47,227 bases of DNA, from assembly GCA_024763055.1 (NCBI GenBank), contig JANTGH010000010.1, forward strand, positions 1 to 47,227, read 5' to 3'. The first letter of the stretch is position 1; every line of letters begins with the position of its first letter. The notes below the pieces were generated by a model. The model worked only from the letters and a program-made list of their open reading frames with translations, was not told where the DNA came from and did not search any database. The translations under genes were made by a program, and so were the position numbers. The stretch is from Desulfobulbaceae bacterium (GTDB taxonomy: Bacteria; Desulfobacterota; Desulfobulbia; Desulfobulbales; Desulfobulbaceae). Below are positions 17,329-26,486 of the stretch, in pieces.

Positions 17329-17943
17329 TCAAAAAGGACTGACCACCTTGTCGGCCTCACTCATGGCTGCCATGATGTCATACATATTGGAGATATGGCC
17401 AACCTGTATCTCCGATTTTAATTGAAAAAAATCAAGACAAGTCCCGCAGGCCAATATTTCAACCCCTCTCTTCTGCAAGGCAAGCAGGGCATCGAGAGCC
17501 CCGGACTGCCGGGTGACCAGTTTCACACCGGCATTATAAAAAATAATCTTTGTCGGCAGGGGATCAACCTGTTCAATGGTTTGCAAATAGGTCTGCAACA
17601 ACGCCCACCCCAATTCATCACTGCCACGTCCCATGGAATCAGAAGAGATTACATACACCATGCTGTTTTTCGTCGGAATCGGGCAACTGTAATCGGCCGG
17701 ATCAAATGACTGCTGAGCGGGCGTACTCTCAACCTGGATCATGAGTTGAAAACAGCCCCTGTCAATGGCCTGTATCTTCACCTCACCGCCGCGACTGCGT
17801 ACAAAACGGGCCACATTGTCCCGGGACGCCTCATTGTCAACAATGACCCGCAGTCGTGTTGTGCCACTCTCCAGGGCCTCTTTTGTCTGTATTACCGGTT
17901 GGGGACAGGCAAGCCCTTTACAGTCCAACATCGTGATTTCCAT
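17329..17943 (-). CDS. yedF: YedF-like protein: TusA domain plus DsrE-like domain
   Basis: A 204-residue fusion. Residues 1-70 form a TusA/SirA domain with the CPxP motif (CKGLACPQPV, Cys13), the sulfur-carrying cysteine. Residues 90-204 resemble DsrE/F-like folds (NAGVKLVTRQSGALDALLALQKRGVEIL and CGTCLDFF). This combination is annotated as a selenium-metabolism-associated YedF protein, though sulfur trafficking is equally plausible in a sulfur-respiring host. It lies 59 bases upstream of the prc start on the same strand. Confidence 0.85.
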   Translation of the reverse strand: MEITMLDCKGLACPQPVIQTKEALESGTTRLRVIVDNEASRDNVARFVRSRGGEVKIQAIDRGCFQLMIQVESTPAQQSFDPADYSCPIPTKNSMVYVISSDSMGRGSDELGWALLQTYLQTIEQVDPLPTKIIFYNAGVKLVTRQSGALDALLALQKRGVEILACGTCLDFFQLKSEIQVGHISNMYDIMAAMSEADKVVSPF

Positions 17944-18084
17944 ATGTATAACGTCCTTATTATCGTAACTTATTGCTTAGAGGGTAAAGAACTAACCCGC
18001 ATATTTCACAAACGATCTGCTGAAAGCAGTAAATAAAAATCCGTCGATTGAGGCAAGATCACCTGCGGGATCAAGAACCGGGAG

Positions 18085-19008
18085 TTACAGTTCAATTCCC
18101 ATCCCTTCGCGGGCAAAAAATATCCTGGTATCATCAGGATCGTCGCCACTGCAATACTCTTTGCTTAACCGGTCTAACTGCTCGTCGCTGCGGTCGGGAT
18201 CGTGATGAAAAAGAGCGAGCTGTCTCACGCCGGCCCTGCGGGCGGAAGCAATGGCATGCTCAATGGGCGAGTGTCCCCAACCCACCTTGCCCTCGAAATA
18301 TTCCCTGGTGGTATATTGCGCGTCATGGACCAACAGGTCGGCACCGGCAAAAAAATCCTCCAGCACCCGGTTCTGTTCCAGAGCGGCCTGCTCACCTTCA
18401 TGGGCCATCAATTCGTCGTACGACGGATCTTCGGGATCAGTGACAAACAGATTCCGAAACGGTTCCGTATCATAGGCTGTACAAAACACCGCCCCGCGAA
18501 AAGAAAAACGGTAGCCAAGGGCTGTGATCGGATGATTAATAATGGCTGTTGAAAGTATGATGCCATCGCCAAGATCTATGTGCGGGTCCTCTTTTAACCG
18601 TTCATACTCAATGGATGCAGCCAACTCCCCCATGTTGACCGGAAAATACCGATACTTCATCTGCCCGCCGACCACCTCTTCAAGAGGATCATCCTCATAA
18701 GTTACAGGACCGAACACCTTGATACTGGTACCGGGGATATAGGCGGGCACAAAAAAAGGAAACCCCATGATATGGTCCCAATGGGTGTGGGACAGATAAA
18801 TTTCCGTTGAAATCGGTCCGTTGGGCAGGTCATGGGTCATCATGTAGCTGGCCAGTTCGCGGATACCGGAACCGGCATCTATAATAATATGGCGATTTAC
18901 CTCGGGAAAACGCAACTCAATACAGGCGGTATTACCACCATATTTCATGGATTGCGGCCCGGGACAGGGAATTGATCCTCGAACGCCCCAAAATCTGACT
19001 TTAATCAT
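18085..19008 (-). CDS. Metallo-beta-lactamase-fold hydrolase (phosphodiesterase-like)
   Basis: A 307-residue protein with the metal-binding HTHWDH motif after IYLSH, an N-terminal RFWGVRGSIPCPGP, the later NHPITALGYRF and C-terminal LFHHDPDRSD. This pattern matches MBL-fold proteins related to class II cyclic-nucleotide phosphodiesterases and RNase Z, often found as single-domain signalling hydrolases. GGGAGG lies 8 bases upstream of the ATG. The substrate cannot be deduced. It follows the HDOD gene by 52 bases and both may be cotranscribed. Confidence 0.85.
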   Translation of the reverse strand: MIKVRFWGVRGSIPCPGPQSMKYGGNTACIELRFPEVNRHIIIDAGSGIRELASYMMTHDLPNGPISTEIYLSHTHWDHIMGFPFFVPAYIPGTSIKVFGPVTYEDDPLEEVVGGQMKYRYFPVNMGELAASIEYERLKEDPHIDLGDGIILSTAIINHPITALGYRFSFRGAVFCTAYDTEPFRNLFVTDPEDPSYDELMAHEGEQAALEQNRVLEDFFAGADLLVHDAQYTTREYFEGKVGWGHSPIEHAIASARRAGVRQLALFHHDPDRSDEQLDRLSKEYCSGDDPDDTRIFFAREGMGIEL

Positions 19009-19060
19009 ACTCCAGCCCTCCCGGCCGCTAATAATACAGATTAACTTGAAAAATATACTT

Positions 19061-19918
19061 TTACACCTGCAGAAACACTTCCGCTTTAAATATCTCCTCT
19101 TCCACGGCCTCTGACAGACCGGAGATAGTATTCCAGGAAAGGCCGGTCATCTCCAGCGCCCGGGCAAACTGTTCTTCATCGGGATAATAATTGCCGGCAT
19201 AACCAATATCAAACAGACAGACATAACAGTCGGCAAGGGCTATGGCGGCAACGAGTTGCCGGTGTTCAGGGTCGGCAAGTTCAGGAGCATGGTGATAACA
19301 GATGGCCTGGGTTATCGCGGTATTTAATTTCCATTTCTCGGCAATCATCCGTCCCACTTCCTGATGATCGATCCTGAGAAGCTGCTGCTCAGTGATTACC
19401 AGCGCCTGCTGTTTCTTTCCGGTTTCCGTCAGGACTTCAGCATATTCATCACCAAAGGGTATCTTTCCCAAATCATGAAGAAGACCTGCCACAAAATATT
19501 CTTCCCGCTCCCCCATCGGCACATTGAGTTCTGCTGCAAAAATCTTGGCGGTGACTCCTACTCCAATGGAATGAGCCCAAAATTTCCGAATGGGTAATAC
19601 CTTGGATTTCTTCGTCTGCCCGACACTGCGAATAATAGCCGTCGACAAGGCAAGGTTTTTAACGGTATTCAGGCCCAGCATAATGATAGCCCTGGTCAAC
19701 GAAGCAACCTTATTCATCAAAGAATAATACGCGGAATTGATCAGTTTCAACACCTGACCGGTCAGGACGGGATCCAGGGAGATGACCTTGTTCAGATCAT
19801 TAGGGGATGTATCCGGCCGACTGCAGATTTCCAGAACCTTGCTTACCGTGGTCGACAGGCTGGGCATTTTTTTTACGAAATTACGAATTTTTCGTACTCG
19901 AACTTCCTGATTATCCAT
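19061..19918 (-). CDS. HDOD-domain signalling protein
   Basis: A 285-residue stand-alone HDOD protein. The N-terminus KMPSLSTTVSKVLEICSRPDTSPNDLNKVISLDPVL is the classical HDOD entry, followed by LKLINSAYYS and GLNTVKNLALS. Residues resembling an active HD domain are present (FWAHSIGVG, GLLHDLGK, HQEVGRMIA, CYHHAPEL). Such proteins act in c-di-GMP, two-component or stress signalling, usually without shown catalysis. No strong ribosome binding site is visible before its ATG. Confidence 0.88.
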   Translation of the reverse strand: MDNQEVRVRKIRNFVKKMPSLSTTVSKVLEICSRPDTSPNDLNKVISLDPVLTGQVLKLINSAYYSLMNKVASLTRAIIMLGLNTVKNLALSTAIIRSVGQTKKSKVLPIRKFWAHSIGVGVTAKIFAAELNVPMGEREEYFVAGLLHDLGKIPFGDEYAEVLTETGKKQQALVITEQQLLRIDHQEVGRMIAEKWKLNTAITQAICYHHAPELADPEHRQLVAAIALADCYVCLFDIGYAGNYYPDEEQFARALEMTGLSWNTISGLSEAVEEEIFKAEVFLQV

Positions 19919-20322
19919 AAATTAAGCTATATTATACAGAATTAAACAAACAACCGTATTTCGATATTTATCTTTCAAGGCACCCTCAAATACCATTCTA
20001 CAGGATCAAGACAGGTAGACGAAAGGAGTTTTTCCGACATTACACGGGAGAGACAGGAGCTTAATATCCTTCATCAGGGCGGTATATTAAAGGAAGGAGA
20101 AGCACTGGTCAAGTAAAGCAAACAAATTATTAAAAAATAAGAAAAGATGCTTTTTTAATTTCCAAGTGACAATTAACTGCAATTCAAACCTTCCGGAAAA
20201 AATAGTTGTGTCGTCGTTGCGACTGGTTAATTTTGTCCGGTAAGACCGGTTAGACGGAGGTAATAGGAAGAGAAAAAAGAGACAGGATGTGCAGGGTGCA
20301 GGGGACGTATACTCAAAGACTT
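19919..20322. other. Intergenic region without recognisable gene
   Basis: About 400 bases of mixed, partly A+T-rich sequence. Short frames exist but none has a ribosome binding site or recognisable residues. An A/T-only dyad (attaaaaaa and ttttttaat near 20130-20160) could weakly terminate the small gene at 20323. The HDOD promoter should lie in the left part. Confidence 0.4.
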
Positions 20323-20502
20323 TCAGCATTCGTGTTTAACAAGAAAATCCCGGACCACCTCGTGCATAATGTCAAGTTGATCACGACCGGTTTCGTGAAC
20401 AAGTACCCAGACGCAACGTTGAAAGGCCCGATAAAGATCATCGGAAACAAAAAGTTTTATCTCGGACAATTCAGAAAGTGGGCTTTTCTTATCAGGCATC
20501 AT
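20323..20502 (-). CDS. Small uncharacterised protein
   Basis: A 59-residue soluble protein reading MMPDKKSPLSEL at the start and MHEVVRDFLVKHEC at the end. The central part (FVSDDLYRAFQRCVWVLVHETGRDQL) is amphipathic and looks evolutionarily constrained, with two cysteines. I prefer the ATG pair at 20502/20499; a TTG-initiated version would overlap hisA by 20 bases. It lies directly downstream of hisA on the same strand (13-base gap), so the two are probably cotranscribed. I do not recognise a family and the call rests on composition and position only. Confidence 0.5.
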   Translation of the reverse strand: MMPDKKSPLSELSEIKLFVSDDLYRAFQRCVWVLVHETGRDQLDIMHEVVRDFLVKHEC

Positions 20503-20515
20503 GAAATCAGCTGAT

Positions 20516-21277
20516 TCACATTCGGCAAAAGTCAATCACGCCCTGATAGTTTAAACCTGTGCCACCGAAGATATCCAGGGCCGAGCCCACCGTCACATCC
20601 AACCTCCCTTTTCCGGCCTTACGGACCAGGGCAAGGTCATCCATGGTAGCAACTCCACCGGCATAGGTAATCGGTACGGCGGTACTCTTTGCAAGCAGAT
20701 GAATCAGGCGGTCGTCAACCCCCATGCACTTGCCCTCAACATCCACGGCATGAACAAGAAATTCGTCGCAATAGCCGGCAAGATCATCAAGCACCCGGCT
20801 GCTGATCTCAAGCCGGGTAAACTTTTGCCAGCGATCGGTGACGACACAATAGCCACCATCTTTACGACGACAACTCAGATCAAGCACAAGCCTATCGCGG
20901 CCAACCAGCGAGCAAAGCCGTTGCAGGCGCTTTTCATCAAGGAGACCGTCATAAAACACATAGGAGGTAACAATAACATGGGAAGCACCCCGCTCAAGCC
21001 ATTGCTCGGCATTATCCACAGTTATACCGCCGCCGACCTGCAGGCCTTCGGGCCAGGCGGCAAGGGCATCAGCAGCAGCGTCTTCATTACCGGGGCCGAG
21101 CATAATCACATGACCACCGGTAAGATTATCCCGCCGGTACATGCGACTGTAATATGAAGGGGGAAGTTCCGAAGAGAAATTTGTGTTTGGGCCTGAAGAA
21201 CCAACCCCACGCAGAGTGGAGCCGATGATCTGCTTTACCTGGCCGTCATGCAGGTCTATACAGGGTCGAAAGCGCAT
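20516..21277 (-). CDS. hisA: Eukaryotic-type ProFAR isomerase (HisA/HIS6-like)
   Basis: A 253-residue (beta-alpha)8 isomerase for the fourth step of histidine synthesis (ProFAR to PRFAR). It lacks the usual bacterial HisA wording and instead matches the fungal/plant HIS6 type: RPCIDLHDGQVKQIIG with Asp8 as catalytic acid, TNFSSELPPSYYSRMY, GGHVIMLGPGNEDAA, GLQVGGGI, VVTDRWQKFT, HAVDVEGKCMG with the second Asp, YAGGVATMDDL and GSALDIFGG. I start at the ATG at 21277, which places Asp at residue 8; a TTG further upstream is possible. No other his genes lie nearby. Confidence 0.85.
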   Translation of the reverse strand: MRFRPCIDLHDGQVKQIIGSTLRGVGSSGPNTNFSSELPPSYYSRMYRRDNLTGGHVIMLGPGNEDAAADALAAWPEGLQVGGGITVDNAEQWLERGASHVIVTSYVFYDGLLDEKRLQRLCSLVGRDRLVLDLSCRRKDGGYCVVTDRWQKFTRLEISSRVLDDLAGYCDEFLVHAVDVEGKCMGVDDRLIHLLAKSTAVPITYAGGVATMDDLALVRKAGKGRLDVTVGSALDIFGGTGLNYQGVIDFCRM

Positions 21278-21385
21278 ATCGATGTCCGGGATGGTACCCT
21301 TTTCAGGGATAAACAGCAACGGTGAGGAAAAATTGCCGACGCAAAAGATTACGCATGCGCCCTGGACGTCCTCCCTGCAAACGAG

Positions 21386-22081
21386 TCAGCCCTCTTTAAT
21401 CATCATTGTTGACGGATCAAGATTAAGCCCGATACCTGCATCCGAATCAATGCCGTTATTCCTTATTATTTCAAGTTGAATTGTCGCATCCTTTTCAGGC
21501 TTCAGCAGAATGACAGTATCAAAGAGGTCATCTACCTCATGGCAGGGCGCTGGCACCCCGGCCGGAGAAACCCGATTATCAGTGCGATGACTTGTTGCTG
21601 AAAACCAGGCCTGCAGGTTCATGCTCTCCAAAAATTCCTTAATATCCTCAACAGTGGAACGATCAGCGCGCCCAAAGTCAAAACCATCGACAACCAGGCA
21701 GTTCGGTCTGAAAATATCCTGAAGAATTAAATCATTAAGTCGCTCTTCCAGCCGGGGACGACTGAAGGTATCCTCCTTGAAGGTCATGATCATACGATGC
21801 CGGGCAATCATATCTATTAATTCATGCGGTCGGGAGACGCTATGCTCCTGGAGGATAAACTGCAGGATATCATCATACCAAGCCTTGGTCTTCTCAATGG
21901 ATTCCCCAATGCTTACATGGATAACGCGATTGCCGCGTAAAATTGAATCCAATGCTATTTGAACCAATAGAGCTGTCTTTCCCAATCCCGCGCGAGCCAT
22001 TACCAGCCCTAACTGTTTGCTTCCTCTGCCCAGATTTAATACCCGTAAAGGGTTCTGATTGACCAGTGGTTCGTAACCCAT
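21386..22081 (-). CDS. RecA/KaiC-superfamily ATPase
   Basis: A 231-residue protein with one P-loop ATPase domain. Walker A is ARAGLGKTALLVQIAL near residue 30 and Walker B is CLVVDGFDF near residue 130, the spacing seen in RecA/DnaB/KaiC-type folds. The C-terminus is acidic-hydrophobic without further domains. GAGG lies about 7 bases before the ATG. It follows fusA by 67 bases and precedes hisA by 108 bases. Probably regulatory; the partner is unknown. Confidence 0.7.
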   Translation of the reverse strand: MGYEPLVNQNPLRVLNLGRGSKQLGLVMARAGLGKTALLVQIALDSILRGNRVIHVSIGESIEKTKAWYDDILQFILQEHSVSRPHELIDMIARHRMIMTFKEDTFSRPRLEERLNDLILQDIFRPNCLVVDGFDFGRADRSTVEDIKEFLESMNLQAWFSATSHRTDNRVSPAGVPAPCHEVDDLFDTVILLKPEKDATIQLEIIRNNGIDSDAGIGLNLDPSTMMIKEG

Positions 22082-22148
22082 TGCCTTGCCTCTTTATTCT
22101 TCGTAAATATCGTTTTATTTATTCGCCAAAGTGACCCTGCCTTACCGC

Positions 22149-24233
22149 TTATCCTTCTTTTTTTTCGTCCTGGTAGGCCTTGATTAAATCCTCGGCCACA
22201 CTTTTTGGCACCTGCTTATAGGAGGAAAACTCCATGGTAAATTCAGCCTTGCCCTGGGTCAGGGAACGAAGCGTGGTTGAATAACCAAACATTTCGGATA
22301 GCGGCATCTCCGCCTCAACCACAGTGTAATTACCCTCTTCAAAGGTACCGACGATCATACCCCGCCGCTGATTCAGGCTGCCCATAACCGCGCCCTGAAA
22401 TTCAGACGGCCCTTCAACGGCGACCTTCATGATCGGCTCCATAATGATCGGACCGGCCTTGGCGTATCCTTCACGAAAAGCTCCCTTGGCAGCCTGCTGG
22501 AAGGCCATATCCGAGGAATCAACAGCGTGAAAACTCCCGTCGTTGATAACCATCTTTATTCCGGTAATAGCAGCGCCGATCAAAGTGCCCTTTTTCATAC
22601 TGGCCTGAAAACCCTTGTCACAGGAGGGTATATATTCACGGGGTATAACACCACCGACAATCTCATCGACAAATTCGTATTCACCCTCTTCAAACGGCTC
22701 CATATATCCGCCTACCCGGCCGAACTGACCGGAACCGCCTGTCTGTTTTTTATGGGTATAATTAAAATCGGCATGACGGGTAATGGTTTCACGGTAGGCA
22801 ACCTGCGGCGCTCCGATTTCAACTTCCGCCCCATATTCCCGCTTCATACGCTCAATATATACTTCAAGATGAAGTTCACCCATACCTGAAACAATGGTTT
22901 CGTTTGTCTCATGATCGACAAACGTTTTAAAGGTAGGATCTTCCTTGGTGAACCTGTTCAGCGCCTTGGACATATTCCCCTGCGCCTTATTATCTACGGG
23001 ACGAATTGCCAGGGAAATAACAGGTTCCGGCACATGCATGGAGCTCATGGACCAGTTTAACTTACCGCCGCAAAACGTATCCCCGGAGGCGCAATCCACA
23101 CCAAACAGAGCCACAATGTCACCCGAGCCCGCCTCTTCGATTTCTTCCATTTCATCGGCATGCAAGCGAACCAGACGGCCCACTTTCAATTTTTTCCCGG
23201 TGCGGGTGTTGATAATAGTCTCGCCCTTTCTGATAACCCCCTGATAGGTACGAATGTAGGTCAACTGGCCGTATCGGCCGTCCTCGAGCTTAAAGGCCAG
23301 CGCCACCAAATCATCATCGGGATTATTGGACACCGGAATCTCGGTTTCATCATTATCCAGATCAAGGGCAATATTTTCAACATCCGTCGGACAGGGCAGA
23401 TACATATTTACCGCGTCGAGCAATGGCTGAATTCCCTTGTTTTTATAGGCCGATCCAAGCATGACCGGTGCCAGTTCCAGGCTGAGCGTTCCCTTACGAA
23501 TGGCCGCATGCACCATCTCTTCAGTAACTTCCTGCTCCTCGAGCATGGCCTCCATCAGTTCATCGGAAAACATGGAAGCCGCGTCAAGCAGTTCCTCGCG
23601 CTTTTCTTCAGCCTCATCCTGTAACTCAGCCGGGATTTCCTCGAAACGAAGTTGATCGCCTTGGTCGCCGTCGAAATAAATCGCCTTCATGGTGATGAGA
23701 TCGACAACCCCCTCCATATCACTTTCCAGGCCGATGGGGATCTGTATCATAACCGCGTTCAGATTCAGCTTGTCGCGAAGCTGCTGGACGACACGGGCCG
23801 GATTTGCCCCGGTCCGGTCACATTTATTGATAAAGGCAATCCGGGGAACATTATAACGGGTCATCTGTCGATCAACCGTAATCGACTGCGACTGAACCCC
23901 ACCGACCGAGCAGAGAATTAAAATAGCGCCGTCAAGTACCCGCAGAGCTCGTTCCACCTCGACGGTAAAGTCAACATGACCCGGAGTATCAATGATATTA
24001 ATATCGTGATCCTTCCAATTGCAGAACGTTGCCGCGGACTGAATGGTGATGCCACGCTCTTTTTCCAGCTCCATGGAATCCATGGTTGCGCCAACGCCGT
24101 CTTTTCCCCGAACCTCATGAATGGCATGAATACGTTGCGTATAATAAAGAATACGCTCGGTGAGCGTTGTTTTGCCCGAATCAATATGGGCGCTGATTCC
24201 GATATTTCGCACCCTGTCAAGATCTTGTTTCAT
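22149..24233 (-). CDS. fusA: Elongation factor G, spd/mitochondrial EF-G1 type
   Basis: A 694-residue translational GTPase with G1 [10 protein letters not shown]2 RGITI, G3 DTPGHVDF and G4 NKCD, then domains II to V complete to the C-terminal YKQVPKS. The switch region ([23 protein letters not shown], read in two parts as [15 protein letters not shown] and MELEKERG) and [18 protein letters not shown] resemble mitochondrial EFG1 and the bacterial spdEFG1 proteins, which specialise in translocation while a partner spdEFG2 handles recycling. The DSGKT variant of the P-loop supports this. GAGG lies 8 bases before the ATG. No ribosomal protein genes flank it, unlike the str-operon fusA. Confidence 0.9.
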   Translation of the reverse strand: MKQDLDRVRNIGISAHIDSGKTTLTERILYYTQRIHAIHEVRGKDGVGATMDSMELEKERGITIQSAATFCNWKDHDINIIDTPGHVDFTVEVERALRVLDGAILILCSVGGVQSQSITVDRQMTRYNVPRIAFINKCDRTGANPARVVQQLRDKLNLNAVMIQIPIGLESDMEGVVDLITMKAIYFDGDQGDQLRFEEIPAELQDEAEEKREELLDAASMFSDELMEAMLEEQEVTEEMVHAAIRKGTLSLELAPVMLGSAYKNKGIQPLLDAVNMYLPCPTDVENIALDLDNDETEIPVSNNPDDDLVALAFKLEDGRYGQLTYIRTYQGVIRKGETIINTRTGKKLKVGRLVRLHADEMEEIEEAGSGDIVALFGVDCASGDTFCGGKLNWSMSSMHVPEPVISLAIRPVDNKAQGNMSKALNRFTKEDPTFKTFVDHETNETIVSGMGELHLEVYIERMKREYGAEVEIGAPQVAYRETITRHADFNYTHKKQTGGSGQFGRVGGYMEPFEEGEYEFVDEIVGGVIPREYIPSCDKGFQASMKKGTLIGAAITGIKMVINDGSFHAVDSSDMAFQQAAKGAFREGYAKAGPIIMEPIMKVAVEGPSEFQGAVMGSLNQRRGMIVGTFEEGNYTVVEAEMPLSEMFGYSTTLRSLTQGKAEFTMEFSSYKQVPKSVAEDLIKAYQDEKKEG

Positions 24234-24364
24234 CTCGCGTTCCTCAACTTCTGCACACAGATCGCTGCTCTTTGTTATTAACGTATTTGCAAAACGTCCA
24301 AATTATCTTTAGGTTTCTTGAAAAAGTAAATTTTCCAAGGTACCCCTTTACACGACTCACAAAT

Positions 24365-24475
24365 AAAAAAGGAGTTGCAGAATGTACTGTAACTCCCGTA
24401 TCCTGCTTTAGACAACGGTGAAAATCCAGCACAGCTGAAACACTCGGCCAAAGCAAACACTCTAAGAAAATTTTA
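24365..24475 (-). ncRNA. Possible small RNA or fusA leader with attenuator
   Basis: On the minus strand an A+T-rich promoter-like region (near 24475-24500) is followed by about 75 bases able to fold (GCTTT pairs with AAAGC around 24410 and 24460), then a terminator: 10-bp stem with one mismatch (24371-24380 and 24387-24396) followed by T6ATTT. The nearest downstream gene is fusA, starting 131 bases later. It could be a free small RNA or a regulated 5' leader. No known riboswitch consensus was recognised. Confidence 0.45.
24371..24396 (-). terminator. Rho-independent terminator upstream of fusA
   Basis: Minus-strand stem GGAGTTACAG and CTGCAACTCC with a 6-base loop and one A-C mismatch, followed directly by TTTTTTATTT. 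There is no annotated gene upstream on this strand, which is why an attenuator or small RNA is suggested. Confidence 0.65.
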
Positions 24476-24596
24476 TATAATACATCAACTGAAACCTCAT
24501 AACAACAAAAAAATAACCTTTCTGCGATCTATAGCTGAACTATCTTTATATCGCTGATTTTTCGTCTACTGTGCATATTTTTATTCATTCAGGACT

Positions 24597-26486
24597 ATGC
24601 CGCAATTAATCGTCAGTCAGAACGCATGTAACTATCGCGTTGTACCGTTTACGGACAAGCTTCAAATAGGAAGAGATGCCGACAATGACCTTGTCCTTGA
24701 TTCTCCTCGGGTCTCCCGGCATCATGGCATTATTCATCTTGGAGACGATGGATTTTATCTCACCGATAGCGGGAGCACCAATGGAATCTGGCAAGGAAAC
24801 AAAAAGATCACCTCCCTGCGACTTGCAAATGGTTTTACCTTTAAAATTGTTGATTTTTTCCTTACCTTTATTGACGAGCAGAAACAAAGTCCATCCCGTG
24901 TGTTTGCTACCCAAAACACTCGCTCCTCTCCGGAGCATATGGAAGAAAAAACCATTATTTTGGGTCTGGAATCTTTTTTTCCCGATACGGAAGAGGGAAA
25001 TGCCATTGGCGCTGCTGATAAAAACGGACCGACGAACAATTATTATGCCGATCTGCTTCATGCCATGCACCAGCTTGATCGGATAGATAATGAATCGGAT
25101 TTTTTCTCCGGACTCTTACAAGCCTCCCTTCGGTTAATCCATTGCGAGCAGGGGTTTATCGCCGCCCACGATAAGAAGGGCGATCTTGTTTACCGGGCAA
25201 TGGAAAACCTTGATTTTGATAATGCCGAGAGTCCGATCGACCACGGTCTTATTCACATGGCTCTCAGTAACCGGGAGACTGTATTTCACCCGGTAGCAAC
25301 GGACCAACCTCGTGCCGTTGATGCCTCCGAAAAAAGCAGGCCAGACCTGATTTTTTGCACTCCCTTCTTTTTTGCGGGGAATCCGGAGGGCTGTCTATAT
25401 CTAACCGGCCGGAATAAAAAATTATCGACAGCCACATGCAAGACGCTGATCGACATCCTTGTGCGATATGGTTCCGCCCTCCTGGAACGGATTCGGTATC
25501 AGATCCAGATGACCCAGGAACGGCAAAACCTTAAAAACAGGCTGGAGCTCAAGGATGAAACTATCATCCGCAGTGAGGCCATGATAAGGCTGTACGAAGA
25601 TATCAGGACTATTGGCCCAATCAGTGTCCCGGTGCTTATTCTCGGGGAGGCAGGCACCGGTAAAGAACTGGTGGCCTCGGCACTGCATAGTTTCAGCAAC
25701 AGGCAGGGCGCCTGTCTGACCCTGAACTGTTCAGCTATTCCGGAGGGCATTTTTGAAAGTGAACTGTTTGGCTCGGTCAAGGGAGCATTTCATAATGCCG
25801 TCGACAAGCCCGGTAAACTGGAACTGGCCCATAATGGAACTGTATTTCTTGATGAAATCGGCGATATGGACCTTGTATTGCAACCAAAGCTGCTCCGCTT
25901 TCTTGAAAACAAAGAAATTACCCGTCTTGGTGATATCAGGGTAAAAAAGCTTGATGTCCGAATCATAGCGGCAACCAATCGAAACCTGGAAGAAAAAATT
26001 CGGGACAACACGTTCAGGGAAGATCTTTTCCAGCGGCTTTCCTGTTTTATTCTCAAAGTGCCGCCCCTGCGGGAAAGACAGGAAGACATAGAACCCCTGA
26101 TCCACTTTTTTCTCAAACAGTTTTCCCGGGAATATAACTGGTCGCTTCCCGCCATTGCCGACCCGGTGATCAAGGCGCTGGAGTCCTACTCCTGGCCGGG
26201 TAATATCAGGGAATTGCGCAACAGCGTCCTGCGTCTCAGCGTCCAGGCAAAGGGCAAGACAATTACCATGGACGATCTGGCCCGCATTGGAGATAATTTT
26301 GGACGAGAATCTCTTCGCAAGGTCTCTTCCCTGCCCAGCCTGGAAAAAATGGAACAGAAATATATCCGTCAGGCACTTGATACGGCCAAAGGCAATATAT
26401 CCGAAGCGGCAAAAATTGCCGGCATTGCCCGGTCCACCTTTTACGAAAAGATGAAAAAGTTCCAGATCTCCTCCGATAAAAAATAA
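24597..26486 (+). CDS. FHA-GAF-AAA+-Fis regulator with altered sigma54 loop
   Basis: A 629-residue regulator. Residues 1-95 form an FHA domain (IGRD 24-27, SRHH 40-43, STNG 60-63) binding phosphothreonine. Residues about 140-300 look like a GAF sensor, and 325-555 an AAA+ domain of the sigma54-activator class with Walker A GEAGTGKE (350-357), Walker B VFLDEIGD (416-423) and arginine-finger region FREDLFQRL. A Fis-type HTH closes the protein (SEAAKIAGIARSTFYEKMKK). The sigma54-contact loop reads GAFHNA (396-401) instead of GAFTGA. It opens the cluster of FHA, kinase and phosphatase genes and probably regulates it; whether through sigma54 is doubtful. Confidence 0.9.
   Translation: MPQLIVSQNACNYRVVPFTDKLQIGRDADNDLVLDSPRVSRHHGIIHLGDDGFYLTDSGSTNGIWQGNKKITSLRLANGFTFKIVDFFLTFIDEQKQSPSRVFATQNTRSSPEHMEEKTIILGLESFFPDTEEGNAIGAADKNGPTNNYYADLLHAMHQLDRIDNESDFFSGLLQASLRLIHCEQGFIAAHDKKGDLVYRAMENLDFDNAESPIDHGLIHMALSNRETVFHPVATDQPRAVDASEKSRPDLIFCTPFFFAGNPEGCLYLTGRNKKLSTATCKTLIDILVRYGSALLERIRYQIQMTQERQNLKNRLELKDETIIRSEAMIRLYEDIRTIGPISVPVLILGEAGTGKELVASALHSFSNRQGACLTLNCSAIPEGIFESELFGSVKGAFHNAVDKPGKLELAHNGTVFLDEIGDMDLVLQPKLLRFLENKEITRLGDIRVKKLDVRIIAATNRNLEEKIRDNTFREDLFQRLSCFILKVPPLRERQEDIEPLIHFFLKQFSREYNWSLPAIADPVIKALESYSWPGNIRELRNSVLRLSVQAKGKTITMDDLARIGDNFGRESLRKVSSLPSLEKMEQKYIRQALDTAKGNISEAAKIAGIARSTFYEKMKKFQISSDKK

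Noticed and set aside
20087-20329. 80-residue open frame rich in Phe and Leu on the minus strand
   Set aside because: No ribosome binding site, odd composition and overlap with the end of the small protein gene.
24278-24460. Cys-containing 60-residue frame upstream of fusA on the minus strand
   Set aside because: It spans the hairpin-terminator; a small RNA or leader explains the sequence better.
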